Shown here piece by piece: positions 43,242 to 51,529 of a stretch of 64,000 nt of DNA. The position numbers were made by a program, and so were the translations under genes. The DNA comes from Taibaiella sp. (GTDB lineage Bacteria > Bacteroidota > Bacteroidia > Chitinophagales > Chitinophagaceae). Under the pieces are notes generated by a model, which had not been told where the DNA came from, ran no database searches, and saw nothing but the letters and a program-made list of their open reading frames with translations. Each line of letters starts with the position of its first letter. The first letter of the stretch is position 1. The DNA lies in assembly GCA_016786705.1 (NCBI GenBank), contig JAEUVV010000010.1, positions 248,001 through 312,000 on the forward strand, written 5' to 3'.

Positions 43242-43275
43242 TATACCTTTTTACCATAAATATACCTTTTTACCA
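43242..43275. promoter_or_regulatory. Perfect 15-bp direct repeat between the regulator and acs
   Basis: TATACCTTTTTACCA occurs at 43242-43256 and again at 43261-43275, 19 bases apart centre to centre. It lies 33 bases before the regulator start and 70 bases before the acs start, so it is placed to affect both promoters. Candidate binding site for the divergent InsA-like protein. Confidence 0.6.
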
Positions 43276-43345
43276 ACATACACTTTATCATTCTTACAAT
43301 ATGATTCTAATTTAGAGCTTGAAAATAACACGCTAAATTCTGCTC

Positions 43346-45259
43346 ATGTCCTACCCATATCAAATCAAATCCTACGAAGATTATTATCGCGCTTATGCCG
43401 CCAGTATCAACGATCCCGAAGCCTTCTGGGCCGACATTGCCACACATTTCAAATGGCACAAAAAATGGGATAAAGTACTGGAATGGGACTTTAAACCCGG
43501 GCATATTGAATGGTTCAAAGGCGGGCTTTTAAATGTTTCAGAAAACTGCCTGGACCGGCACCTGGCAACAATAGGGGACCAACCTGCATTGATCTGGGAG
43601 CCCAATGACCCGGAAGATGCAGCCCGGACCTTTACTTACCAGGAGCTACATGAAAGGGTCATGCAATTTGCCCATGTGCTCAGGAATAACGGGGTGCAGA
43701 AAGGCGACCGCGTATGTATTTATATGGGCATGATCCCGGAACTGGTGATCGCTATGCTCGCCTGTACCCGCATCGGGGCCGTTCATTCCGTTATCTTCGG
43801 AGGCTTCAGTGCCCAGAGCATTGCAGACCGTATACAGGATGCCCGGGCCAATACCGTGATTACCTGTGACGGCGCATATCGTGGCAATAAAGTGATCCCG
43901 CTTAAAATGATTATTGACGACGCATTGCCGTTCTGCCCTTCTGTAAAAAAAGTAATTGTTCATACCCATACCCGTACGCCGGTGAGTATGCGCAAAGGGC
44001 GGGATACCTGGTGGGAAGATGAAATAGCAGTAGTATTGGCGCAGGGCGATACTTACCTGGCTCCGGAGCATATGGATGCTGAAGACACTTTGTTTTTACT
44101 ATACACATCCGGTTCTACGGGAAAACCTAAAGGCGTGGTACATACCACCGCCGGCTACCTGATCTGGGCCAATTATACGTTTGTCAATGTATTCCAATAC
44201 CAGCCCGGGGAGGTCCACTTTTGTACGGCAGATATAGGCTGGATCACCGGTCACACATGTGTGGTATACGGACCACTTTCTGCCGGAGCTACTACGCTGA
44301 TGTATGAAGGCATACCGACCTGGCCGGATGCAGGCCGTTTGTGGGAAATCGTTGACAAACATAAAGCTACTAACCTGTTTACGGCACCCACCGTGATCCG
44401 TAGCCTGATGGGATTTAGCAGCGAGTTTTTAAAAGACAAAGACTTGTCTACGCTTAAAACATTGGGCACTGCGGGGGAACCCATCAATACGGAAGCCTGG
44501 CACTGGTTTCATAAAAACGCGGGTAAAGGCAGGCTGCCCCTGGTAGATACCTGGTGGCAGACCGAGACCGGCGGCCCCATGATAGGGAGCCTTTCCGGTG
44601 TTACCCCTACTAAAGTGTCCTGTGCTACTCTACCAATGCCTGGTGTACAACCGGTACTCGTAGATGAGCAGGGCAAGGTTTTGGAGGGCAATGACGTCAG
44701 TGGCAATTTATGCATTAAATTCCCCTGGCCGGGCATGCTACGCAGTACTTATGGCGATCATGAACGGTTCCGGCAAACCTATTTCAACACTTACGAAAAC
44801 CTTTACTTCACCGGTGACGGATGCCTGCGGGATGAAGAAGGTTTTTACAAAATCACCGGCCGGGTAGACGATGTATTGAATGTGAGCGGGCACCGGCTGG
44901 GTACTGCCGAAGTAGAAAATGCCATCAATATGCATTTAGGTGTAGTCGAAAGCGCTATTGTAGGCTACCCGCATGATGTAAAGGGCGAAGGTATCTATGC
45001 CTATATTGTTTATAAGGGCCACGAGGAGGAGGATAACCTGACGCGCCAGGATATTGCCTTAACGGTTGCCAAGATCATCGGCCCGATTGCCAGGCCGGAT
45101 AAAATACAATTTGTAAGGGACCTGCCCAAAACCAGAAGCGGGAAGATCATGCGCCGGATATTGCGTAAAATAGCGGAAGGGGCATTAGATCAACTCGGAG
45201 ATACTTCCACTTTACTCGACCCTTCGGTTGTTGAAGAGATCAAATCAGGACGTTTATAA
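43346..45259 (+). CDS. acs: Acetyl-CoA synthetase
   Basis: 637 residues, typical length. It makes acetyl-CoA from acetate, ATP and CoA through acetyl-AMP, the high-affinity route for growth on low acetate. The P-loop YTSGSTGKPKGVVHT is near residue 252, followed by DTWWQTETGG and the C-terminal lysine in TRSGKIMRRILR, which is a known acetylation site for control of activity. It faces away from the InsA-like regulator gene. The neighbouring porin, MHS transporter and symporter-kinase genes suggest one short-carboxylate uptake and activation locus. Confidence 0.96.
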   Translation: MSYPYQIKSYEDYYRAYAASINDPEAFWADIATHFKWHKKWDKVLEWDFKPGHIEWFKGGLLNVSENCLDRHLATIGDQPALIWEPNDPEDAARTFTYQELHERVMQFAHVLRNNGVQKGDRVCIYMGMIPELVIAMLACTRIGAVHSVIFGGFSAQSIADRIQDARANTVITCDGAYRGNKVIPLKMIIDDALPFCPSVKKVIVHTHTRTPVSMRKGRDTWWEDEIAVVLAQGDTYLAPEHMDAEDTLFLLYTSGSTGKPKGVVHTTAGYLIWANYTFVNVFQYQPGEVHFCTADIGWITGHTCVVYGPLSAGATTLMYEGIPTWPDAGRLWEIVDKHKATNLFTAPTVIRSLMGFSSEFLKDKDLSTLKTLGTAGEPINTEAWHWFHKNAGKGRLPLVDTWWQTETGGPMIGSLSGVTPTKVSCATLPMPGVQPVLVDEQGKVLEGNDVSGNLCIKFPWPGMLRSTYGDHERFRQTYFNTYENLYFTGDGCLRDEEGFYKITGRVDDVLNVSGHRLGTAEVENAINMHLGVVESAIVGYPHDVKGEGIYAYIVYKGHEEEDNLTRQDIALTVAKIIGPIARPDKIQFVRDLPKTRSGKIMRRILRKIAEGALDQLGDTSTLLDPSVVEEIKSGRL

Positions 45260-45262
45260 AAT

Positions 45263-45292
45263 AAAATGGTTAGCAATGCTGCTAACCATTTT
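45263..45292 (+). terminator. Terminator after acs
   Basis: Perfect 13-bp stem AAAATGGTTAGCA / TGCTAACCATTTT with a 4-base loop, beginning 3 bases after the stop; it can also end the convergent DUF4476 transcript. Confidence 0.85.
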
Positions 45293-45318
45293 GTTTATTC
45301 TTTTTGACCTGCCAACAC

Positions 45319-46167
45319 CTATCGTTTATTCTGGTTCATAAAGTTGGACAATTCATTACGCTCACTGCTGAAGCTTAATTCTTTCAATGTGGTATAATAC
45401 AGCTGCGGGTCTAATACGGTCCGGTAGGCTTCTTTAAAGAAGCTCAGCTTATTAGAGCTGAAAGAGAAGAGCTGGGACAGTGTCACCACCTGGTCTGTTG
45501 TAAAGCAGCGCTCTTTTGTCATCATTTGCAGGAAAGTCAGCTTTTCTTTATCCATTGCAATACCATTGGCCTGGCTCCTGATGGCGTTAAACTCGGTTGG
45601 TGAAACCATAGGACAGGGAGGAACTCCTTCGTGCCCGTGTCCGCCATGCCCGCCCGGCCCGTCATGACCGCCTGGTCTTCCGCCACCTCTTCCACCTCTC
45701 GGGCCTCCCGCTGTTCCTCCGGGACGAAACCCGCCCTGGTAGTTAGGCTGGTACCCTACTCTTGGATTGCCATAACGGAATGTTTGCGCCGCGTTCTGGT
45801 TAATCTGGATGGGTTCCATCGGGATCACCTGGTATACTACTAATGCATTGGTACCTCTTCTGGACGAGGATAAGGCATAAGTGATATCCTGCATATAACC
45901 TTGTTCATCGGCAATAGCAAGACTGTTGACCAATACAGGGGCACGCCTGCTTACAAATTCTATTCTGCAATTGATATCGGGCACATTAAGGTCTTCTACC
46001 CGCACCATTAAACTGGCCTGGCTGTTGTACTTAATGCCATTAATATACAAATAAAACGGTTCGTTATCTTCCGATACTATAGATAAGTGTCCCAATCTTG
46101 CCTGTGCCTGTGCTTTGCCTAAAAAACAGGATAAAATCAATACTGCAATTGTAAAAATGTGCTTCAT
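45319..46167 (-). CDS. DUF4476 protein with Gly/His-rich linker
   Basis: 282 residues with a signal peptide (residues 1 to about 22, LSCFLGKAQA). Residues about 25-130 are a beta-rich domain (LYINGIKYNSQ ...). Residues about 145-182 are a low-complexity linker of Gly, Arg, Pro and His (RPGGHDGPGG then HGGHGHEG). The C-terminal ~95 residues match the DUF4476 helical domain (PTEFNAIRSQANGIAMDKEK). The family is common in Bacteroidota and has no known function. The histidines could bind metal, but this is speculative. Confidence 0.8.
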   Translation of the reverse strand: MKHIFTIAVLILSCFLGKAQAQARLGHLSIVSEDNEPFYLYINGIKYNSQASLMVRVEDLNVPDINCRIEFVSRRAPVLVNSLAIADEQGYMQDITYALSSSRRGTNALVVYQVIPMEPIQINQNAAQTFRYGNPRVGYQPNYQGGFRPGGTAGGPRGGRGGGRPGGHDGPGGHGGHGHEGVPPCPMVSPTEFNAIRSQANGIAMDKEKLTFLQMMTKERCFTTDQVVTLSQLFSFSSNKLSFFKEAYRTVLDPQLYYTTLKELSFSSERNELSNFMNQNKR

Positions 46168-46269
46168 AAAAATAATTTCTAAATAGACTGGTTAAAATCG
46201 AAAAAGTAAAAATAGAACAAGCAATTTATTTTCTGAAAAGAAAAACAAGAATAAAATACTGTAGCTCAA

Positions 46270-46304
46270 AAAATTAAGTCTTCACCGAGTGAAGACTTAA
46301 TTTT
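46270..46304 (-). terminator. Terminator overlapping the CBS-protein stop codon
   Basis: Perfect 16-bp stem AAAATTAAGTCTTCAC / GTGAAGACTTAATTTT with a 3-base loop; the stop of the CBS gene at 46303 lies inside its right arm. Confidence 0.82.
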
Positions 46305-46965
46305 ATATGTTCAGGTAATTCATCAGTAATTTGTAACGATCGTCGAGGTCGTTCTGGGCCGGCACATCCCCATAGATCTCCTTGACATAATAGTCATACC
46401 GTTCTAAGGCAGATACGACGCGCTGCAGCTCCACCTTACTCATTTTCAGGGTCACTTCAAGCATTTCGGTTTTCGGGTTCAAATAAACCCTGCTATTGAG
46501 GATCTTTACATCTTCATTCTCCGCTATTTTGGCGATCTGGCTTAATACATAATCCTGGGGCTTGATCTCCAGCACTATAATACCTCCCTGCTCGCTTAAA
46601 CTCCCGCTCTCGCCCAGATAATAAAATAAGGCATCCCGGGAAACACAACCCAGGTATTCCTGTCTTTCATTCAGCACCGGCACCATAGGCAATTTAAACT
46701 GCAAGGCTACTTTCACCGCATCAAAAGGGTGTGCCGTGACAATGCAGGCCGGGCGTATAATTTCATATGGAAATTTAGCAAGTGCCGTATCCGGGTCTTC
46801 CCAGTCCAGTAAAGCCGCCTCTTTTATAATACTGACATAAACCCCTTTATCGATCAATGGCAGCCGGTCAAAGTGCGCATCTGACATCATGCGCAAAGCA
46901 TCGTCCACCGTATCGCCCGGTTTTAAAACAGGAATGGTTGGTTCTATCAGATCAAGTAATGACAT
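46303..46965 (-). CDS. CBS-domain protein
   Basis: 220 residues from ATG 46963-46965; the open frame extends to a TTG at 47001 inside a hairpin. A pair of CBS motifs fills residues 1-130 (VDDALRMMSDAHFDRLPLIDKG, then FKLPMVPVLNERQEYLGCVSRDAL), followed by an ACT-like tail with EMLEVTLKMSKVELQRVVSALE. CBS pairs usually bind adenosine nucleotides. Same strand as map but separated from it by a hairpin. Confidence 0.87.
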   Translation of the reverse strand: MSLLDLIEPTIPVLKPGDTVDDALRMMSDAHFDRLPLIDKGVYVSIIKEAALLDWEDPDTALAKFPYEIIRPACIVTAHPFDAVKVALQFKLPMVPVLNERQEYLGCVSRDALFYYLGESGSLSEQGGIIVLEIKPQDYVLSQIAKIAENEDVKILNSRVYLNPKTEMLEVTLKMSKVELQRVVSALERYDYYVKEIYGDVPAQNDLDDRYKLLMNYLNI

Positions 46966-46990
46966 GTTTTCGAAATTAGAATTTAAAGGC

Positions 46991-47012
46991 GGCAATACCA
47001 AATGGTATTGCC
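46991..47012 (-). terminator. Hairpin between map and the CBS gene
   Basis: A perfect 10-bp stem GGCAATACCA / TGGTATTGCC with a 2-base centre, 19 bases after the map stop. It has only a weak T-rich flank, so it may be a partial terminator. Confidence 0.5.
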
Positions 47013-47030
47013 TCTCCTAAAATTATCGTT

Positions 47031-47834
47031 TTAATAGTAAGAACTATTCAGGTTTATATTCTGTTTTTCCGCAGCTTCAATCGGCGCATAGTCAGAGAGG
47101 ATCTCTGCCTTACCCTGGCGTACGCAAACATCGTGCTCAAAGTGCACTGAGGGTTTTCCGTCGCGGGTGACTACCGTCCAGCCATCATCCCAGAAATCCA
47201 CCTGGCGTGTACCTAAATTGATCATGGGCTCAATGGCCAGTACCATATTTTCCTGCAGTTTTTTAAGCGTGCCTCTTCTGCCGTAATTCGGTATTTGCGG
47301 GTCTTCGTGCATTTGCTTACCCACTCCATGACCTACTAGCTCACGCACTACACCATAGCCATGCTTGCCATTAGTATGATGTTCGATCGCGTAAGCGATA
47401 TCCCCGGCCCTGTTGCCTACTATAGCCTGCTCGGCCCCCAGGTAAACCGCTTCTTTGGTTACCCGCACCAGGTCTAAAACAGCCTGGTCTACTTCTCCAA
47501 GTATAAAAGTATAGGCATGATCGCCATGGAAACCATTCATATAAACACCACAATCTACAGATACAATATCCCCTTCTTTCAACTCGTAACTACTTGGAAA
47601 GCCATGTACTACCTGCTCATTTACAGAAATACACAAAGAATAAGGGAAACCGTGATACCCTTTAAAGGAAGGATAACCGCCATTATCTTTAATGAACTCA
47701 AAAGCAAAATCATCCAGCTTCAGGGTCTGGATACCCGGTTTTATCATCTTCGCGATCTCTGTAAGGGTCTTGCTGACCATTAAACAGCTTTTCCTTTGTA
47801 TCTCTACGTCCTCGTTACTCTTATATAAACTCAT
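47031..47834 (-). CDS. map: Methionine aminopeptidase, type I
   Basis: 267 residues. Removes the initiator methionine from new proteins. All five metal ligands are visible: D94 (SVDCGVYM), D105 (FHGDHAY), H169 (VGHGVGKQMHEDP), E202 (LAIEPMINLG) and the last glutamate in HFEHDVCV, and H78 is the catalytic-site histidine. It begins 12 bases after gpmI, so the two are likely cotranscribed. Confidence 0.96.
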   Translation of the reverse strand: MSLYKSNEDVEIQRKSCLMVSKTLTEIAKMIKPGIQTLKLDDFAFEFIKDNGGYPSFKGYHGFPYSLCISVNEQVVHGFPSSYELKEGDIVSVDCGVYMNGFHGDHAYTFILGEVDQAVLDLVRVTKEAVYLGAEQAIVGNRAGDIAYAIEHHTNGKHGYGVVRELVGHGVGKQMHEDPQIPNYGRRGTLKKLQENMVLAIEPMINLGTRQVDFWDDGWTVVTRDGKPSVHFEHDVCVRQGKAEILSDYAPIEAAEKQNINLNSSYY

Positions 47835-47846
47835 TGTTTAAAAAAA

Positions 47847-49376
47847 TTATTGTTCAATTAAAATATTTCCTGTCATTTCCTGTGGAACAGGCAGGCCCAT
47901 ATAAGTTAAAATGGTCGGTGCTATATCGCCCAGCTTACCGTTTTTCAGCTCCCCTTTATAATCATTACTGATCAGGAATAGAGGAACAGGGTTCAGGGTA
48001 TGCGCGGTATTGGGTGAGCCATCTTCATTCATCAGGTAATCGGAATTACCATGATCAGCGGTCAGGAAAACCGCATAGTCATGCTCCAATGCCTTCGGTA
48101 CAATGGCACTTACACATTGATCGACCGTTTCCGCCGCTTTAATAGCGGCTTCCCAGACACCTGTATGACCTACCATATCAGTATTGGCAAAATTCAGGCA
48201 GATAAAATCGGCGGATTCCGCTTCTATTTCAGGAATAATGGCATCTCTTAATTCAAAAGCGCTCATTTCCGGTTTCAGGTCATAGGTAGGCACATCCTGT
48301 GGCGATGCTTTCAGTATCCGGGATTCACCTGCAAAAGGAAGCTCCCGCCCACCCGAAAAGAAAAAGGTCACGTGCGGGTATTTCTCCGTTTCCGCGATCC
48401 GGATCTGTTTTTTACCGTTTGCCGACAGTACCTCGCCCAATGTGTTACTCAGGTCATCTTTCCTGAAAATGACATCCACATTTTTAAAGGTAGCATCGTA
48501 CTCAGTAGCGGTAAGCATTTCTATATTCAGCGGGTGCATATCATACTGCGGGAAGGCGTTCTGCGAAAGCGTTTCCACGATCTCGCGGCAACGGTCAGTT
48601 CTGAAGTTGAAACAAACCACGACATCGCCGTCTTCAATTTTTGCCAAAGGCTGACCTTCGCTGTCCGTTTTTAATAAAGGCAATAAAAACTCGTCGGTAA
48701 TACCAGCCTGGTAGGAAGCCTCGATGCTATGTACGAAATCATCGGTCACTGTACCAGTACCGTTAACCAGCAAGTGGTAAGCTTTTGCTACACGCTCCCA
48801 GCGTTTATCCCGGTCCATTGCATAATAACGGCCAATAACTGTAGCCAGCAGGCCACGGGAATCTGCCAGGTGATGCTCCATATCGTGAATGAAGCCTACC
48901 CCGCTTTTGGGATCGGTATCTCTGCCATCGGTAAAGGCATGTACAAAATAACGCTCTACGCCTGCCTGCTCGGCATAAGTACACAAAGCTTTTACATGGT
49001 CTATATGCGCGTGTACACCACCATTGCTGAGCAAGCCCATAAAATGGAGTTTGGTATTCCGCATTTTCACTTTATCGAATGCCGCGATCAAAGCCAGGTT
49101 TTGTTGTAAACTGGAATCTTTAATGGAAACATTTACTCTTTGTAATTCCTGATAAACTATCCTGCCTGCTCCTAAATTCAAATGCCCCACTTCTGAATTA
49201 CCCATTTGTCCATCCGGTAATCCTACTGCTTCCCCACATGTAATCAATTCTGAATTCGGGTATTTTTCGTACAAACTGTTTACGAAAGGTGTATTGGCCG
49301 CCCTGATGGCATCGGAAGCCGGCACCTGGCCTTTTCCCCATCCATCCATTATGATCAACATCGTTTTTTTACTCAT
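47847..49376 (-). CDS. gpmI: 2,3-bisphosphoglycerate-independent phosphoglycerate mutase
   Basis: 509 residues from ATG 49374-49376 (MSKKTMLIIMDGWG). Interconverts 3- and 2-phosphoglycerate using two Mn ions and a phosphoserine. The metal motif IIMDGWG, the catalytic Ser61 in MGNSEVGHLNLGAGR, and the late metal ligands (NFANTDMVGHTG, LTADHGNSDY) are intact. The -7 element ends only 7 bases before the ATG, so the message may be nearly leaderless. Followed by map. Confidence 0.96.
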   Translation of the reverse strand: MSKKTMLIIMDGWGKGQVPASDAIRAANTPFVNSLYEKYPNSELITCGEAVGLPDGQMGNSEVGHLNLGAGRIVYQELQRVNVSIKDSSLQQNLALIAAFDKVKMRNTKLHFMGLLSNGGVHAHIDHVKALCTYAEQAGVERYFVHAFTDGRDTDPKSGVGFIHDMEHHLADSRGLLATVIGRYYAMDRDKRWERVAKAYHLLVNGTGTVTDDFVHSIEASYQAGITDEFLLPLLKTDSEGQPLAKIEDGDVVVCFNFRTDRCREIVETLSQNAFPQYDMHPLNIEMLTATEYDATFKNVDVIFRKDDLSNTLGEVLSANGKKQIRIAETEKYPHVTFFFSGGRELPFAGESRILKASPQDVPTYDLKPEMSAFELRDAIIPEIEAESADFICLNFANTDMVGHTGVWEAAIKAAETVDQCVSAIVPKALEHDYAVFLTADHGNSDYLMNEDGSPNTAHTLNPVPLFLISNDYKGELKNGKLGDIAPTILTYMGLPVPQEMTGNILIEQ

Positions 49377-49382
49377 AGCCTG

Positions 49383-49390
49383 CAAAGTTA
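49383..49390 (-). promoter_or_regulatory. -7 element for gpmI-map (very short leader)
   Basis: The minus strand reads TAACTTTG, a full match, ending 6 bases before the ATG. With a start point a few bases downstream, the transcript would begin at or near the start codon. Confidence 0.5.
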
Positions 49391-49485
49391 ATTATTCCTA
49401 AGCCTTTTTCCGGTTCTTTCGGACAAATTTTGACAATAGGAATATCAATACTTTTATATTGATTTTTACAGGTATACAAATAAAA

Positions 49486-49510
49486 AAAGACACGGGAATA
49501 TCGTGTCTTT
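49486..49510 (-). terminator. Terminator after the thioredoxin gene
   Basis: Perfect 9-bp stem AAAGACACG / CGTGTCTTT with a 7-base loop; on the minus strand it runs into seven T residues. Confidence 0.85.
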
Positions 49511-49536
49511 CACTTAAATTTTATATCCACCGGATT

Positions 49537-49947
49537 TTAATCCGCGAAAAAGGCTCTCACTTCCTCTTCAGATACATTTCCTTCAATTTTTTTCACCGCT
49601 TCACCCTTTACATATTTAACCACGTAAGGGATACCCTGGATTTGCAGGCTCTTGGCTACTTCAGGAGACTCATCCACATCTATTTTTTGCAACTTCACTT
49701 TACCGCCGAGTTCGGCCGCTACCTTTTCCAGTTTTGGCGCCAGCATTTTGCAGGGTCCGCACCAGTCGGCTTTAAAATCCACGACCACCACATCATTTTC
49801 TTTGATCAGCTTCTGGAAGCTTTCCGGAGTAAAAGTCTCCGTAGCTGCTACGGCTTCAGTCCCCTGTTCCGGTTTTCCGTTACTGCAGGAAGCAGCGAAC
49901 AAAGACAAAACTGAAAATAACGGACCTAATAGCAATATTTTTCTCAT
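49537..49947 (-). CDS. Thioredoxin-like lipoprotein
   Basis: 136 residues from ATG 49945-49947. A lipoprotein signal ends in SLFAASC (Cys21), then a linker and a thioredoxin fold with the standard active site DWCGPCK (C63, C66) and the cis-proline segment IQGIPYVVKYVKG. The mature protein is likely in the periplasm, bound to a membrane by its lipid, where it would reduce disulfides rather than serve as cytoplasmic TrxA. Single gene. Confidence 0.9.
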   Translation of the reverse strand: MRKILLLGPLFSVLSLFAASCSNGKPEQGTEAVAATETFTPESFQKLIKENDVVVVDFKADWCGPCKMLAPKLEKVAAELGGKVKLQKIDVDESPEVAKSLQIQGIPYVVKYVKGEAVKKIEGNVSEEEVRAFFAD

Positions 49948-49980
49948 AGTACAATAATAAACATAATAATAACCTGTGTT

Positions 49981-49988
49981 CAAAATTA
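49981..49988 (-). promoter_or_regulatory. -7 element for the thioredoxin lipoprotein gene
   Basis: The minus strand reads TAATTTTG, a full match, 33 bases before the ATG at 49947. Confidence 0.5.
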
Positions 49989-50085
49989 GCAAAATAAATA
50001 TTAGTTAAGACTAATCGTACACCGATCTTTCATAAAATAAAATATGCCTAACTTTATACTTCCTTTCTCCTAAATCGTTTGAATT

Positions 50086-51450
50086 ATGTTGCAATCCATC
50101 AACCCCTACACCGGTATTGTCATTGAAAATTACAAAACGGATACCGCGAAGGTTATACAGGAAAAGATAGACTCAAGCCACGCTGCGGCATCTTCATGGT
50201 CCCAATTAAGTATAAAACAAAGAGCCGCTTACTTGAGTAAGCTGGCTGAGTATCTAGATGCTCATAAAGAAGCTATGGGCCAAATGGCGACAGAGGAAAT
50301 GGGGAAACCCATCAGCCAAAGTATTGCCGAGCTTGAAAAATGTGCTTATACTTTACATTATTACGCGGAAAACGGGGAAGCTTTTTTAAAAGAAGAGAAG
50401 ATCAAAACCGATGCCAGCGAGAGCTTCGTTACCTTTGAGCCTTTAGGTACCGTATTGGCGGTTATGCCCTGGAATTTCCCGTACTGGCAGGTATTCCGAG
50501 CTATGGGTCCTATACTTATTTCCGGGAATACGATGTTGCTTAAGCATGCTTCCAACGTTACGGGATGCGGGCGGGCTATTCAAAAAGCAATGGACGAATG
50601 CGGTTTTCCTAAAGGTGTTTTCCAGTTACTGCAGATCAAATCTGATGCGGTAGCCAACGTAATCGCGGACCCCAGGGTACATGCCGTAACCTTTACCGGC
50701 AGCACAGACGCGGGCAGAAAAGTAGCCGCTACGGCAGCCGGGCATTTAAAAAAGCAGGTGTTGGAGCTGGGCGGCAGTGATGCTTATATCATCCTGAAAG
50801 ATGCCGACCTGAAGGCCGCTGCCTCAGTTTGTGCCGCATCCAGGTTAAACAATACCGGCCAAAGCTGTATTGCAGCCAAAAGAATGATCGTAGAAGAGCC
50901 TGTTGCCGCGCAATTTGAGCGGCTGTTACTGGAGGCTTTTGAAGAAAGGCCTTTCGGCGACCCGGCCGACAAGACTACCAAGGTAGGGACTATGGCTCGC
51001 ACGGATTTAAGGGATGAATTGCATAAACAGGTAGAGCAAAGCATTGCCGCGGGTGCCCAGGTGGTATGCGGAGGCTATATTCCTGCGGGCGAAGCCGCTT
51101 TTTATCCGCCCACGATCTTAACAAAAGTAACGAAAGGCATGCCGGCTTACGAAGAGGAGCTCTTCGGGCCTGTAGCCAGTATTATTATTGCCAAAGACGA
51201 AGAAGAAGCTATAGCGATTGCCAATGACACAGAATTTGGCTTAGGAGGCGCCATATTCACTACCGACCTGAAAAAGGGCAAACGCCTGGCCAGCAAATCG
51301 GTAGCTGCCGGCTCTGTTTTCGTTAATACTATGGTGAGCTCTAATGCTAAATTACCTTTTGGAGGGATTAAGCAAAGCGGTTATGGCCGGGAGCTAAGCG
51401 CTTACGGGATTAAAGAATTTGTCAACATAAAGACAGTTTATATAAAATAA
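50086..51450 (+). CDS. Aldehyde dehydrogenase, succinate-semialdehyde type
   Basis: 454 residues. Oxidises an aldehyde to its acid with NAD(P)+. Catalytic Cys261 is in NNTGQSCIAAKR and the general base Glu227 in LELGGSDAY; the cofactor site is shown by VMPWNFPYWQVFR and FTGSTDAGRKV. The short length and the ending YGIKEFVNIKTVYIK match the Sad/YneI-type succinate-semialdehyde dehydrogenases. No GABA transaminase is nearby, so the exact substrate is unconfirmed. Single gene. Confidence 0.87.
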   Translation: MLQSINPYTGIVIENYKTDTAKVIQEKIDSSHAAASSWSQLSIKQRAAYLSKLAEYLDAHKEAMGQMATEEMGKPISQSIAELEKCAYTLHYYAENGEAFLKEEKIKTDASESFVTFEPLGTVLAVMPWNFPYWQVFRAMGPILISGNTMLLKHASNVTGCGRAIQKAMDECGFPKGVFQLLQIKSDAVANVIADPRVHAVTFTGSTDAGRKVAATAAGHLKKQVLELGGSDAYIILKDADLKAAASVCAASRLNNTGQSCIAAKRMIVEEPVAAQFERLLLEAFEERPFGDPADKTTKVGTMARTDLRDELHKQVEQSIAAGAQVVCGGYIPAGEAAFYPPTILTKVTKGMPAYEEELFGPVASIIIAKDEEEAIAIANDTEFGLGGAIFTTDLKKGKRLASKSVAAGSVFVNTMVSSNAKLPFGGIKQSGYGRELSAYGIKEFVNIKTVYIK

Positions 51451-51529
51451 CAAACTATATAACCTGAACCAAAAGATGTTTTCTATTACAGAAAACACCT
51501 TTTCACATTTTTAATTATTACACAATTTC

